Positions 29,367-37,925 of a DNA stretch of 64,000 bases are shown piece by piece. The notes beneath the pieces are model-generated. The model was not told the origin of the DNA and did not search any database. It worked only from the letters and a program-made list of their open reading frames with translations. Every line of letters begins with the position of its first letter. The stretch's first letter is position 1. A program made the translations under genes and the position numbers. Source of the DNA: Sphingobium fontiphilum (GTDB lineage Bacteria; Pseudomonadota; Alphaproteobacteria; Sphingomonadales; Sphingomonadaceae); the NCBI RefSeq assembly GCF_014196635.1, contig NZ_JACIEB010000002.1, positions 62,001 to 126,000 of the forward strand, in the 5' to 3' direction.

Positions 29367-32168
29367 CTATGGCTTGATGCCATAACGCGCATATTGCGCA
29401 TCCACCTTGGGATCGATCCGGCGGGCAATCGTCAGTTCGGCGTCGCCCTCCGCCGTCCGTCCCATGCGGCGGAGCACGATGCCGCGCATATAGCGGCTGG
29501 CGTCCTTCCCCGGTTCCTGCGCGACCACCACGTCCAGATCGCGCAGCGCATCGTCCAGCCGCCCCAGGCGGAACCACAGCATCGCGCGGCTGTCGAGCGC
29601 CGCCATGCTGCCCGCGCTCGTCTCGACCGCCTTGGTGCAATCCTCCAGCGCGCTGTCGATCTGCACGTTGCGCGATCCCTTCACCCAGCATCGTTCGTTG
29701 AACAAATGCGTCTGGCCCGGCTTTTCCGCGAGTTGGGCGGAGATGATCTCTATGGCCTGCGCCGGGTCGCCATAGGTGCCGAGCAACGACGCCTTCAAAC
29801 TTCGATAGCTGTCGCGCTGGTCGCCGCCGATGGCGATCTTCTGGTCGACCAGGCTGGTCGCCTCATCCAGCTTGTTGCCCTCGGCCAGATAGGTGGCGAT
29901 CGCCCCGATGGCTGCCGACGAAGCAGGATCAAGCTGCCGCGCCATCCGGCCATCGGCCAGCGCGCCGGGCAGATCGCCGGTCTGGAAACGGCGATAGGCC
30001 CGCTGGAGGTAAAGGTCGGCGCTCGGCTCGACCTCTATCGCCTTGTCGGTATCGGCCAGCGCCTTCTTATATTCGCCAATGCCCCAATAGAAGTTCGCTC
30101 GGCTTGTATAGCCGTGGACCTTTTCGGGATCGGCGGCGATCGCCTTGGCGAAGGTCGCTTCGGCCGCCTTGCTCTGGGACCAGCCGGCAATCGTCGCGCT
30201 GGCGGAATCCCACAGGAAACTGGGCTTGGCCGGTCCCACGACATAGGGCGACTGCGCCTGCACCATGGCCAGCGCATCGCGCTCGCCGGGCGCCTTGTCA
30301 GCCGCTATCTCCGCGCCTGTCGCGTCGAGCCGCTCGTCCATCTCGACCACGCCATCCTTCAACGCGATGGTGCGGCGGACATCGAAACCGGCGACATTGC
30401 GGCTCAGGCTCTCGCCGGCTTCAACGCTATAACCCTTGCCGCCCTGGGGCAGGCGCAGGCGCAAACGATAGCGCACGCCCGATGGCGCGGGCGTCGCCAC
30501 GGGAACCGACAGCCAAGCGGGGCGCGCGCGATCCGGCTCGAAATTGATGTCGGGGACCAGCTTGGTGAGGCTTCGGCGGTAACGCCGGTCCTTCATCTGC
30601 CAGGGCGTCGTCGTCACGCCATGTCCCTTCAGGGTCACGGTGGCGGCGGCATTGTCGATGGCGACGCTGACGGCGCTGAACTGGGCCGTACCGATCTGCT
30701 GCGCGAAAAAGCCCTGGATCATCTCGTCGCGTTGCTTGGCGTCCATCCGCCCCAGCGCACTGTTGATCATCTGGGCCGCGCGGCCGCGCACAATGGCGGT
30801 GGCGTCGAAAACACTGGGCAGCTTCTCATGCCCGCTTTCATCGGCATCGACGAACATGTCCACCATCGGCCGCGCGTCGGCATGGGGGATGATCGGCATC
30901 AGGTCCGCCCCCGCCATCCGCACCGGCAGTACCGATCCGAAACGCGGCGTATCGTCCAGATCCTCCAGACGGCTGCCCAGTCCGGTGCCGTCGAGCCACA
31001 GCGAACGCCCGTCGATCACCGCGCGCACCAGCACATGGTCGAACGCGGCGGCGCTCGGCAGCCGTTCGGGCACGAAATCGCCCATGCCGGAATTGGCCAG
31101 CACCGGCTCCGCCTCTATGCCCAGGCCGCGCAGCAGCGCCAGCAGCAACAGCGTCTTGGCCTTGCAATCGCCATAGCGCAGCGTCCAGGTGTCGGCGGGC
31201 TTTTGCGGCGTGTAATTGCCACCATTCATGCTGACCGCCAGATAGCGGACATGATCCTGCACCAGTTGCAGGGCGGCGGCGGCCTTTTCCCGCGGCGATC
31301 CAGACAGCGCCTTCAGCTTGTCCAGTTCAGCGGCCAGCGGCGACCCGTCGGCAATCAACCCGTCGGTGGCGTAAAGCGGCGCCATCGTCTTCGACACGTC
31401 AGCCCAGGTGGCGAAGGTCGACAATTCGACCAGCGGCGGATGGGTGAAACGGACCGGGGCGTCGGCAGGCATTTCGGGTTGCTTGACGATCGGCAGCGCC
31501 AGGTTGAGTTCGGTAAAGCCGCCCTTCTTCTGCGGCTTCGCCGCCACGCCGGTGGCCAGCACTTTCCATTGCGCGGTGGCGTCGTCCGCCCACTGCATCC
31601 GGATGCGGCCAAAGCCCAGACGCAATGGCGCGGCGGGCAGCAGTTCGACATTCTGGACATGACCGTTCAGCGCGGCATCCTTGCTGGTCGTCGAATAGCG
31701 CAGGCGCACGATGTCGCCGACGCGCACGCCCTGCACCGCCATCGTCGCGGTCAATATGCCGTCGATCTGCAAGGATTCCAGCCGCTGCTCGCGGCGCAGC
31801 ACCTCAAAGCGCTTTTCGCCCGCCAACGCGTCGATCACCTCTTCGCCGCGCTGGATCGACAGTTCATGGATGATGAGGTCGCCCTTGTCCGGCAGCCAGG
31901 GCAGGGTCAGCGACGAAAGCTGCGTCAGTTCCTCGGCCGATCCCGCGCGGGTGGCGACATCGGCATAGGACCACAGCACCCCCTTTTCGATGCGGATCTG
32001 GCTGTCGAGGATCATCATCGACGGCGGATCGCCGGCGGCGGGCAATGTGGGCATCGCCGCCTTTTCGACCCAGCCGGGCGCGGCCTGATACAGCGGCGTT
32101 TCCCCGGCAAAGGCGGGCGCGACCACCATCATCGCGGCGCTGGCCGCCAGCCATCCCAATTTGCTCAT
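29367..32168 (-). CDS. Exported DUF3857/transglutaminase-like protein with TPR tail
   Basis: A 933-residue protein with signal peptide (MSKLGWLAASAAMMVVAPAF). Residues about 50-230 resemble DUF3857; a transglutaminase-like core follows with YGDCKAKTLLLLALLRGLG (Cys), FDHVLVRAVIDG (His) and LWLDGTGLG (Asp). The last 300 residues are TPR-like repeats (ADPEKVHGYTSRANFYWGIG, ALADTDKAIEVEPSADLYLQ). Such proteins are found in Bacteroidetes and Proteobacteria with poorly defined roles in the periplasm or envelope. The start at 32168 gives a normal signal peptide; an ATG 7 codons earlier exists. Confidence 0.85.
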   Translation of the reverse strand: MSKLGWLAASAAMMVVAPAFAGETPLYQAAPGWVEKAAMPTLPAAGDPPSMMILDSQIRIEKGVLWSYADVATRAGSAEELTQLSSLTLPWLPDKGDLIIHELSIQRGEEVIDALAGEKRFEVLRREQRLESLQIDGILTATMAVQGVRVGDIVRLRYSTTSKDAALNGHVQNVELLPAAPLRLGFGRIRMQWADDATAQWKVLATGVAAKPQKKGGFTELNLALPIVKQPEMPADAPVRFTHPPLVELSTFATWADVSKTMAPLYATDGLIADGSPLAAELDKLKALSGSPREKAAAALQLVQDHVRYLAVSMNGGNYTPQKPADTWTLRYGDCKAKTLLLLALLRGLGIEAEPVLANSGMGDFVPERLPSAAAFDHVLVRAVIDGRSLWLDGTGLGSRLEDLDDTPRFGSVLPVRMAGADLMPIIPHADARPMVDMFVDADESGHEKLPSVFDATAIVRGRAAQMINSALGRMDAKQRDEMIQGFFAQQIGTAQFSAVSVAIDNAAATVTLKGHGVTTTPWQMKDRRYRRSLTKLVPDINFEPDRARPAWLSVPVATPAPSGVRYRLRLRLPQGGKGYSVEAGESLSRNVAGFDVRRTIALKDGVVEMDERLDATGAEIAADKAPGERDALAMVQAQSPYVVGPAKPSFLWDSASATIAGWSQSKAAEATFAKAIAADPEKVHGYTSRANFYWGIGEYKKALADTDKAIEVEPSADLYLQRAYRRFQTGDLPGALADGRMARQLDPASSAAIGAIATYLAEGNKLDEATSLVDQKIAIGGDQRDSYRSLKASLLGTYGDPAQAIEIISAQLAEKPGQTHLFNERCWVKGSRNVQIDSALEDCTKAVETSAGSMAALDSRAMLWFRLGRLDDALRDLDVVVAQEPGKDASRYMRGIVLRRMGRTAEGDAELTIARRIDPKVDAQYARYGIKP

Positions 32169-32292
32169 ATATAGGGGTCGTCCTGTCATGCGGGGAAATG
32201 CGTCAGGGCAAGGCTATGGCATCCGACACGACCACTCAAGAACAAGTCGTACGGGCATGTACGAAAGTCAGTCTTCCCGGTCAGGCGCAAAG

Positions 32293-32317
32293 AAAAAGGG
32301 GCCGGAAAACCGGCCCC
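32293..32317 (-). terminator. Rho-independent terminator after rpsI
   Basis: GGGGCCGG, loop AAAA/TTTT, CCGGCCCC with TTTTTC after it on the minus strand, 28 bp past the rpsI stop. Confidence 0.9.
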
Positions 32318-32345
32318 TTCCCAAAAATCGTCGTTCGTCGGCGAA

Positions 32346-32882
32346 TTAACGCTTCGAGAACTGGAAGCTGCGGCGAGCCTTGGCCTTGCCATACTTCTTG
32401 CGTTCGACGGTGCGGCTGTCGCGGGTCAGGAAACCTTCGGCCTTGACCGCGCTGCGCAGCGCCGGTTCATATTTGGTCAGCGCCTGGGCGATGCCGTGCT
32501 TGACCGCACCGGCCTGACCCGAAAGGCCGCCGCCCTTGACGGTGCAGATAACGTCATACTGGCCTTCGCGGTCGGTGACGCCGAAGGGCTGGTTGATGAC
32601 GAGGCGCAGCGTGGGGCGCGCGAAATAGACTTCCTGATCGCGGCCGTTGACCGTGATCTTGCCGGTGCCGGGCTTCACCCACACGCGGGCGACGGCGTCC
32701 TTGCGGCGGCCGGTGGCGTAGGCGCGGCCCAGGCTGTCGATTTCCTGCTGGCGCAGGGGAGCGGCAGGGGCCGAAGGCGCGACCGGAGCGGCGGCTTCGC
32801 CGGCTTCGGGAGCGGCGACGGGCGCCGGGGCGTTGGCGGTCAGCGACGCGAGGTCGGACAGGGACTGGCGGTTATCGGACAT
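32346..32882 (-). CDS. rpsI: Ribosomal protein S9 with N-terminal extension
   Basis: 30S protein with the usual S9 body from about residue 52 ([39 protein letters not shown], and the C-terminal [16 protein letters not shown] tail that reaches tRNA in the P site). The first 50 residues are an Ala/Pro-rich extension seen in related alphaproteobacteria. Its ATG shares a base with the rplM stop (TAATG), coupling translation. Confidence 0.97.
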   Translation of the reverse strand: MSDNRQSLSDLASLTANAPAPVAAPEAGEAAAPVAPSAPAAPLRQQEIDSLGRAYATGRRKDAVARVWVKPGTGKITVNGRDQEVYFARPTLRLVINQPFGVTDREGQYDVICTVKGGGLSGQAGAVKHGIAQALTKYEPALRSAVKAEGFLTRDSRTVERKKYGKAKARRSFQFSKR

Positions 32883-33361
32883 TATGCACCCACCTTGTTC
32901 TTGCGGTTGCGCGACGCGAAATCGAGCACTTCGGGGTTCTGGGCTTCATGCGGATGCTCGGCGCCCGCAAAGATGCGCAGGTTGCGCATCTGCTGGCGGC
33001 CCAGCGGACCACGGGGGATCATACGCTCGATCGCCTTTTCCAGAACGCGCTCGGGGAAACGGCCTTCCAGGATCTTGGCGGGCGTGGTTTCCTTGATGCC
33101 GCCGGCATAGCCGGTGTGCTTGTAGTAAACCTTGTCGGTCAGCTTCTTGCCGGTGAACTTCACCTTCCCAGCGTTGATGATGATGACATTGTCACCGCAA
33201 TCGACATGGGGGGTGAAGCTCGGCTTGTGCTTGCCGCGCAGGATGTTCGCCACGGTCGAGGCGAGACGACCGACAACCAGGCCCTCCGCGTCGATCAGCA
33301 GCCATTTCTTTTCGACCGTCGCCGGGGTCGCCGACTTGGTGGTCTTCATCAGCGCCTTCAT
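32882..33361 (-). CDS. rplM: Ribosomal protein L13
   Basis: 50S protein, 159 residues: [69 protein letters not shown]. The start is the ATG at 33359-33361 ([11 protein letters not shown]), which follows TGGAGA; another ATG four codons later is possible. The leader holds a promoter and a terminator-like hairpin. Cotranscribed with rpsI. Confidence 0.97.
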   Translation of the reverse strand: MKALMKTTKSATPATVEKKWLLIDAEGLVVGRLASTVANILRGKHKPSFTPHVDCGDNVIIINAGKVKFTGKKLTDKVYYKHTGYAGGIKETTPAKILEGRFPERVLEKAIERMIPRGPLGRQQMRNLRIFAGAEHPHEAQNPEVLDFASRNRKNKVGA

Positions 33362-33381
33362 GGTGCCAATTCTCCAGAATG

Positions 33382-33412
33382 AAAAAGGAACCGGCCACCC
33401 AGGGGCGACCGG
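33382..33412 (-). promoter_or_regulatory. Terminator-like hairpin in the rplM-rpsI leader
   Basis: On the minus strand CCGGTCGCC, CCTG, GGTGGCCGG pairs over 9 bp (two wobble pairs) and is followed by TTCCTTTTTC, 21 bp before the rplM ATG. The form of an intrinsic terminator inside the leader suggests attenuation or autogenous control; this is an inference from structure only. Confidence 0.45.
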
Positions 33413-33422
33413 AAGATGCGCG

Positions 33423-33451
33423 CTAATGACGATTCGAGTGCGACAAGTCAA
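33423..33451 (-). promoter_or_regulatory. Sigma-70-like promoter of rplM-rpsI
   Basis: On the minus strand TTGACT, a 17-base spacer, then CATTAG. The -35 box is nearly perfect. It places the start of transcription just before the leader hairpin. Confidence 0.55.
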
Positions 33452-33492
33452 GGCTTGGCGCGGCTTTGCTGACGGGTATTATGATACCATTG

Positions 33493-34305
33493 TCAGAAGG
33501 CGGACGTGATCGTCCGCCGCTCGCGCAGTTCCACCGTCCCCAATTTCAGCGCGCGATCCTGCCGCTCGATCAACCCGGTTCGCGCCGACACCCGATAACG
33601 CATGGCGACGCTCACGCCCTCTCCCGCCAGATTTTCGCTGATGTCCAGCGCGTCGCCATCGCGGCCCATGACAGCCACGCTCCCCCTGACCGGCGCCGGG
33701 CGGCCCAGCGGCGCGCCAGCCACGGTCGACACGCCCCGGCCCGCGCCATCCTCGACCACCGCGCCTGCAAAGAGCAGCATGGGCCGCACCTCCCCGGCCA
33801 GCAGGTCGATCCGGGCATCGGGCGAAAGCGCGTCGAACAAGGCCAGCACATTGCGCGCCGCCCGCCATGGCGCGCTATCGGGCTTTTCGCGGGCAGCCAT
33901 CCGGTCCAGCCCGGCCCGGGCCTTGCTCCATACCGCGTCCAGATTGTCGAGCGCAGTGATGCGCCCGCTCCGGTCGACGCGGAAATCATGGGTCACGTCC
34001 AGCAGGGGCGACAGCGCCGCCATATAGGACGCCGCCATGTCCGGCGGCGCATCGCTGTCGATCCGGGTCAGCGTCATATGCAATATATAGCCATCGCCCG
34101 CCCGCTCGAAACGCAACCGCCGGTCGCTGACGAAACGCCTTTCCTCCCCCGCAATCGGCCGCAATTGTTCGATATGATAGAGAAGGTCTTGCCCGACCGG
34201 CGGCGCAAAGCCGATGGCGATGGTCCCGGCGCGGGCGGGAACAGCCGCCGCGCACAGCAGTATCGCTGGCCACAACGCCCTCAACCGGCCTGCCCCGACA
34301 CCCAT
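33493..34305 (-). CDS. Hypothetical exported protein
   Basis: A 270-residue protein with a signal peptide (LRALWPAILLCAAAVPARAG). It has a DUF6263-like or lipid-binding flavour (LRFERAGDGYILHMTLTRID, DVTHDFRVDRSGRITALDNL, then SVAMRYRVSARTGLIERQDR) but no family I can name with confidence. It overlaps the cutA stop by 25 bp; no better start lies downstream. Part of the ctaA-cutA group on the minus strand. Confidence 0.6.
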   Translation of the reverse strand: MGVGAGRLRALWPAILLCAAAVPARAGTIAIGFAPPVGQDLLYHIEQLRPIAGEERRFVSDRRLRFERAGDGYILHMTLTRIDSDAPPDMAASYMAALSPLLDVTHDFRVDRSGRITALDNLDAVWSKARAGLDRMAAREKPDSAPWRAARNVLALFDALSPDARIDLLAGEVRPMLLFAGAVVEDGAGRGVSTVAGAPLGRPAPVRGSVAVMGRDGDALDISENLAGEGVSVAMRYRVSARTGLIERQDRALKLGTVELRERRTITSAF

Positions 34306-34589
34306 TGCGCAAAGCCGGGCGTTGCTTCGGCGTCCAGCGCAACAATCGCGGGCACATCATAATCATGGAGTTCGCCAAGCCGCGCCACCAGCGCCGCCCG
34401 GCGATCCGAACCCGTCTTGAACAGCACGGGAAATTCGGTCTGCCGCTGCATTTCGCCCTGCCATTCATACAGGGATATGCAGGGCGCCAGCATATTGGCG
34501 CAGGCCGCCAGCCGCTCCGCCACCAGTCGTCCCGCCACCCGCTCGGCCGCCTCCGCCGACCCGAACAGCGTGTAGACAAGCTGGATCAT
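34281..34589 (-). CDS. cutA: Divalent cation tolerance protein CutA
   Basis: A 102-residue trimeric CutA1 protein: YTLFGSAEAAERVAGRLVAE near the start, then LAACANMLAPCISLYEWQGE, and EFPVLFKTGSDRRAALV and HDYDVPAIVALDA. It is associated with copper tolerance in E. coli, though the mechanism is unclear. The start ATG overlaps the ctaA stop as ATGA, so it is translationally coupled to haem A synthase, which may hint at a copper/oxidase connection. Confidence 0.93.
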   Translation of the reverse strand: MIQLVYTLFGSAEAAERVAGRLVAERLAACANMLAPCISLYEWQGEMQRQTEFPVLFKTGSDRRAALVARLGELHDYDVPAIVALDAEATPGFAQWVSGQAG

Positions 34590-35632
34590 CCCTGCCGCAC
34601 CCGCCCGATGGCGTGCGCCCCCCAGGCCGCCGTTGCGACGACGATGGCGCCGACCGCCTGGTGCAGCACCGCCAGCCATAGCGCGATGCCGCTCATCACC
34701 GTGGCGATGCCCAGCAGCACCTGCGCCCCCACCGCCGCGTTGATCGCGATGGACGCGCCCCGGCTCCCCGCCGCCTTCGCCCGGCGCGCCAGCAGGATCA
34801 GCATTGCCGCCGCGACCCACGCCCACCAGCGGTGAATGAAGTGAACGAGATAGGGATCGCTCGACAGCGTCGACCACAGCGATCCCATCCAGCTGATCCC
34901 CTCCGGGACCAGATGATCGTTCATCAACGGCCAGTCGCTCGCCACATAGCCCGCATCCAGCCCGGCGGTGAACGCGCCGAACAGCAATTGCACGGCCAGC
35001 GCCGCCAGCGCGATCAGCGCAAAGCCGGTCAGGCGCGCGGGCCTGGCGCGGGTGCGGGCGAAGTCGGCAAGGTCGAGCGCGGTCCAGATCAGCCCGCCGA
35101 TGATGAACAGGGCGGTCAGCAGATGCACGGCCAGCCGGTAATGGCTGACATCGGTGCGCACCGACAGGCCCGACTTCACCATCCACCAGCCGATCGCCCC
35201 CTGGAGCCCGCCCAGCGCCAGCAGCGCCAGCAGCCGCGCGCCATAGCCCGGCGGCACCTGCCGCCGCCATGCGAACCAAGCGAGCGGCAATGCGAAGGCC
35301 AGGCCGATGACCCGCCCCAGCAGCCGGTGAATCCACTCCCAGAAAAAGATGAACTGGAAATCCGAAAGGGTCATGCCCCGGTTGATCTGCTGATATTCGG
35401 GTATCTTCTGATAGGCTTCGAACGCCGCCATCCATTGCTCACGGGTCAGCGGCGGGATGGCGCCGGTAATCGGCTTCCATTCGGTGATCGACAGGCCCGA
35501 TTCGGTCAGCCGGGTGATCCCGCCGACAACGACCATGCAAAACACCAGGAAGGCAACGGCCAGCAACCAGCGGGACAGGGCCAGAGGGCGCGGCGCGGCG
35601 GCGGGCGGGCGGCTGAAAAGAGGCAAGTCCAT
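34586..35632 (-). CDS. ctaA: Haem A synthase
   Basis: Oxidises haem O to haem A for aa3 oxidases. The 348-residue COX15/CtaA protein has eight membrane helices and the family motifs GGITRLTESGLSITEWKPI near residue 40, FIFFWEWIHRLLGRVIGLAF near 105, VDVSHYRLAVHL (VRTDVSHYRLAVHLLT) near 175, and VHFIHRWWAW near 275, each with haem-binding His. Upstream of cutA. Confidence 0.95.
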   Translation of the reverse strand: MDLPLFSRPPAAAPRPLALSRWLLAVAFLVFCMVVVGGITRLTESGLSITEWKPITGAIPPLTREQWMAAFEAYQKIPEYQQINRGMTLSDFQFIFFWEWIHRLLGRVIGLAFALPLAWFAWRRQVPPGYGARLLALLALGGLQGAIGWWMVKSGLSVRTDVSHYRLAVHLLTALFIIGGLIWTALDLADFARTRARPARLTGFALIALAALAVQLLFGAFTAGLDAGYVASDWPLMNDHLVPEGISWMGSLWSTLSSDPYLVHFIHRWWAWVAAAMLILLARRAKAAGSRGASIAINAAVGAQVLLGIATVMSGIALWLAVLHQAVGAIVVATAAWGAHAIGRVRQG

Positions 35633-35696
35633 GGCCGCTCCCTGCGCTTCGCCGCCAACAATGACAAGGGGGAGAAATGCTCCGAATCAGGACCGA

Positions 35697-36473
35697 TCAA
35701 CCGCGCTCAACGCCGTCCAGGGCCTGCGATGTGACCGGATAGCCCAGATGTGGCGGAATGCACAGATGGCGCACGCCATCGCGCTCCTCGATCCAGGCGG
35801 TCACCTTTTCGACCGGAATCGCATGGGCATGGGCGGCGATCGAGTCGAAATCGTCGAATTGCGCCAGTCGCTCCAGATTGCGACGCGTGGGAAATATGAT
35901 CTGCCCATCCCCTGCATCGCAATCCTCAAGGATGGCCGCGGCGCTTCGCCAGAACAGGCGGACATTTTCGGTGCCATCGACGCTGGCCTCCTGGTCCAGC
36001 GGCGCGCGGGCAACATAGAAGCGCGTGTCAAAGGCGCGGGACGGATCGTCGCCTGAACGGCCGCTGGGTTGCCACCGCGCAAAGGGCACCAAGGTCGTCA
36101 GGTCGAGAGACAGGCCGTGCGCCTTTACTTCGCTTGCGAAGCTCGTCCCACCGACCATGGCTTTGCGCATGGCCAACAAGCGGGCGCCGCCGAAATCGGC
36201 CGGAAAGCCAACACCCAGGCCGCTTTCCTCCAGCGTCTCGCGAATGGCGGCGACCCGCGCGACGGCATCCTCCATCGCCAGACCATGATCGATGGAAGCG
36301 GCCAGTTCATGGTCGGCATCGTCCACACGGCCGCCGGGGAAAACCAGTGCGCTGGCGGCAAAGGCCATCGTCGCCGCGCGTTCCATCATCAACAACTCGG
36401 CTGCGCCATCGGCACGATCGCGCACAATGACCACGGTGGCTGCCGGCCGGGCGGATAGGTCGGGATCGGGCAT
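35697..36473 (-). CDS. NUDIX hydrolase
   Basis: A 258-residue NUDIX protein of the NUDT8/19 type. The Nudix helix is VAAIRETLEESGLGVGF (REx2EExG), preceded by FPGGRVDDAD; the Glu normally 8 residues before the Arg is Ala, a variation common in this subgroup. The substrate (perhaps a CoA or nucleotide derivative) is not determined. The ATG at 36471-36473 gives the usual start; a longer frame to 36521 runs into the structured leader. Its 288-bp upstream gap is shared with the divergent purine operon. Confidence 0.85.
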   Translation of the reverse strand: MPDPDLSARPAATVVIVRDRADGAAELLMMERAATMAFAASALVFPGGRVDDADHELAASIDHGLAMEDAVARVAAIRETLEESGLGVGFPADFGGARLLAMRKAMVGGTSFASEVKAHGLSLDLTTLVPFARWQPSGRSGDDPSRAFDTRFYVARAPLDQEASVDGTENVRLFWRSAAAILEDCDAGDGQIIFPTRRNLERLAQFDDFDSIAAHAHAIPVEKVTAWIEERDGVRHLCIPPHLGYPVTSQALDGVERG

Positions 36474-36519
36474 GACGTTCAGCCTTTGCCATGGGAAAGG
36501 GCCCGCGCAAAGCCCGGAC

Positions 36520-36600
36520 AAAAGGAACCCCGCCGGAGCAAGCTCAACGGCGGGGCCGAGGTTCAGGGAGGGTCGCCCGTCAAAAGGGGGTAAGCCGGGC
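36520..36600 (-). ncRNA. Possible small RNA or structured leader
   Basis: On the minus strand a stem GTCGCCCG/CGGGCGAC (about 36601-36570) is followed by CCCCGCCG, 12-base loop, CGGCGGGG and TTCCTTTT, a terminator-like ending. A possible -10 (TATAAG) lies just upstream at about 36608. It could be a short RNA, or the leader of the NUDIX gene. I cannot match it to a known family. Confidence 0.3.
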
Positions 36601-36688
36601 GACGGCCCTTATATGACGCGGCAAATATGAACGAAATCTGACGACGAATGTCAGAAAGCGGACAGGTTGATCGGGCGCGCATCAACCG

Positions 36689-36730
36689 CTCTCATTTTTG
36701 CAACGATCCGTCCAAGTCATTCTATTGGAT
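36689..36730 (+). promoter_or_regulatory. Shared 42-bp motif, purine operon copy
   Basis: Starts CTCTCATTTTTGCAAC and contains TCCGTC and TCATT. It matches a second site at 58921-58962 in 32 of 42 positions without gaps. It ends 31 bp before the start codon of the first operon gene. Interpreted as the LysR regulator's operator overlapping the promoter. Confidence 0.7.
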
Positions 36731-36761
36731 AGATCGGGGAAGGCCGGGCATAAGGGCCGCC

Positions 36762-37925
36762 ATGGCGCGCCCGTCCATCGCTTCCCTTCGCATCGATCCC
36801 TTCCTGCCCTGGCTGATCGGCACGGTCGTCGCCGCGTCCTTGCTGCCTGCGCGCGGGCAGGCGGCGCAGGCTGTCGACATATTGGCGGACATCGCCATCG
36901 CCCTGCTGTTTTTTCTGCACGGAGCGAAATTGTCGCGCGCCGCCATTCTTCAGGGCGCCGGGCACTGGCGGCTGCACCTGATGGTGCTCGGTTCGACCTA
37001 TATGCTATTCCCCGCCGCCGGAATCATCCTGTTCGCCCTGTTGGGCAACGCGATCGATCCGGTGCTGTTGTCGGGCATCGTCTACCTCACTTTGCTCCCT
37101 TCCACCGTGCAATCGTCCATCGCCTTCACCGCCATGGCGGGCGGCAATGTCGCGGCGGCGGTGTGCAGCGCGTCACTGTCCAACCTTCTGGGCATCATGC
37201 TGACGCCTTTGCTCGTCGGCCTTGTGATGCAAGTCGATGGCGGCGGACTCTCCTCGCTTCACTCGATCCAAACCATCGCCCTGCAACTGCTCGCGCCGTT
37301 CGTGGCGGGCCATGTGCTTCGCCCGCTGATCGGCGGCTTCATTGACCGCAACAAGGGGATGCTGACGCCGGTCGACCGGGGATCCATATTGCTGGTTGTC
37401 TATTCAGCGTTCAGCGCGGCGGTGGTCGGCGGCATCTGGACGCGGGTGAACGCTGTCGACCTTCTCATGCTGCTGGGCTTGAGCGCCGTCATCCTCGCCT
37501 TCATCATGGCCGCCAACATGCTGATCGCCCGCTGGGCGGGGCTGGCGCGGGAGGACGCCATCGTCCTCCTCTTCTGCGGATCGAAAAAGAGCCTGGTGTC
37601 GGGCGTTCCGATGGCCGGCGCGCTGTTCCCGCCCGCGCAGGTCGGCATGCTGGTGCTGCCGCTGATGATTTTTCACCAGTTGCAGCTTTTCCTCTGCGCC
37701 GCGCTGGCCGGACGCTTTCGACGCCAATTGGACGAAGCGACAAAGGCGACAAGCATCCCCGCCATCCCGACCCTGCCCCAGACAGAGGTGGAGATCGCCG
37801 AGGCCGCTTGCGCGATCGGCATGACCATCCCCCCGGCCTGCATGGCCGGGGTCGTCGCCAACATGGCCCTGCTGGATCGTCATGCGGCCATCTTGCTGGC
37901 TCCCGCGGAGGATGCAGCCGCATGA
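36762..37925 (+). CDS. SBF-like transporter fused to an HpxX/DUF4089 domain
   Basis: A 387-residue protein. Residues 1-325 are a bile acid:sodium symporter-like (SBF-like, SLC10A7 type) transporter with nine or ten helices: LFFLHGAKLSRAAILQGAGH, TLLPSTVQSSIAFTAMAGGN, and LLFCGSKKSLVSGVPMAGAL. The last 50 residues (TEVEIAEAACAIGMTIPPAC, then MAGVVANMALLDRHA) look like HpxX/AtzG (DUF4089), the GatC-like partner of the amidase encoded next. No separate start for an HpxX gene is visible, so it is a true fusion. It may import a ureide or purine and hold HpxY at the membrane; inference. The ATG at 36762 is the family start. First gene of the operon. Confidence 0.8.
   Translation: MARPSIASLRIDPFLPWLIGTVVAASLLPARGQAAQAVDILADIAIALLFFLHGAKLSRAAILQGAGHWRLHLMVLGSTYMLFPAAGIILFALLGNAIDPVLLSGIVYLTLLPSTVQSSIAFTAMAGGNVAAAVCSASLSNLLGIMLTPLLVGLVMQVDGGGLSSLHSIQTIALQLLAPFVAGHVLRPLIGGFIDRNKGMLTPVDRGSILLVVYSAFSAAVVGGIWTRVNAVDLLMLLGLSAVILAFIMAANMLIARWAGLAREDAIVLLFCGSKKSLVSGVPMAGALFPPAQVGMLVLPLMIFHQLQLFLCAALAGRFRRQLDEATKATSIPAIPTLPQTEVEIAEAACAIGMTIPPACMAGVVANMALLDRHAAILLAPAEDAAA

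Noticed and set aside
29157..32174. 1005-residue plus-strand open frame
   Set aside because: It lies opposite the transglutaminase/TPR gene, which has clear signal peptide and motifs; the plus frame has shadow composition.
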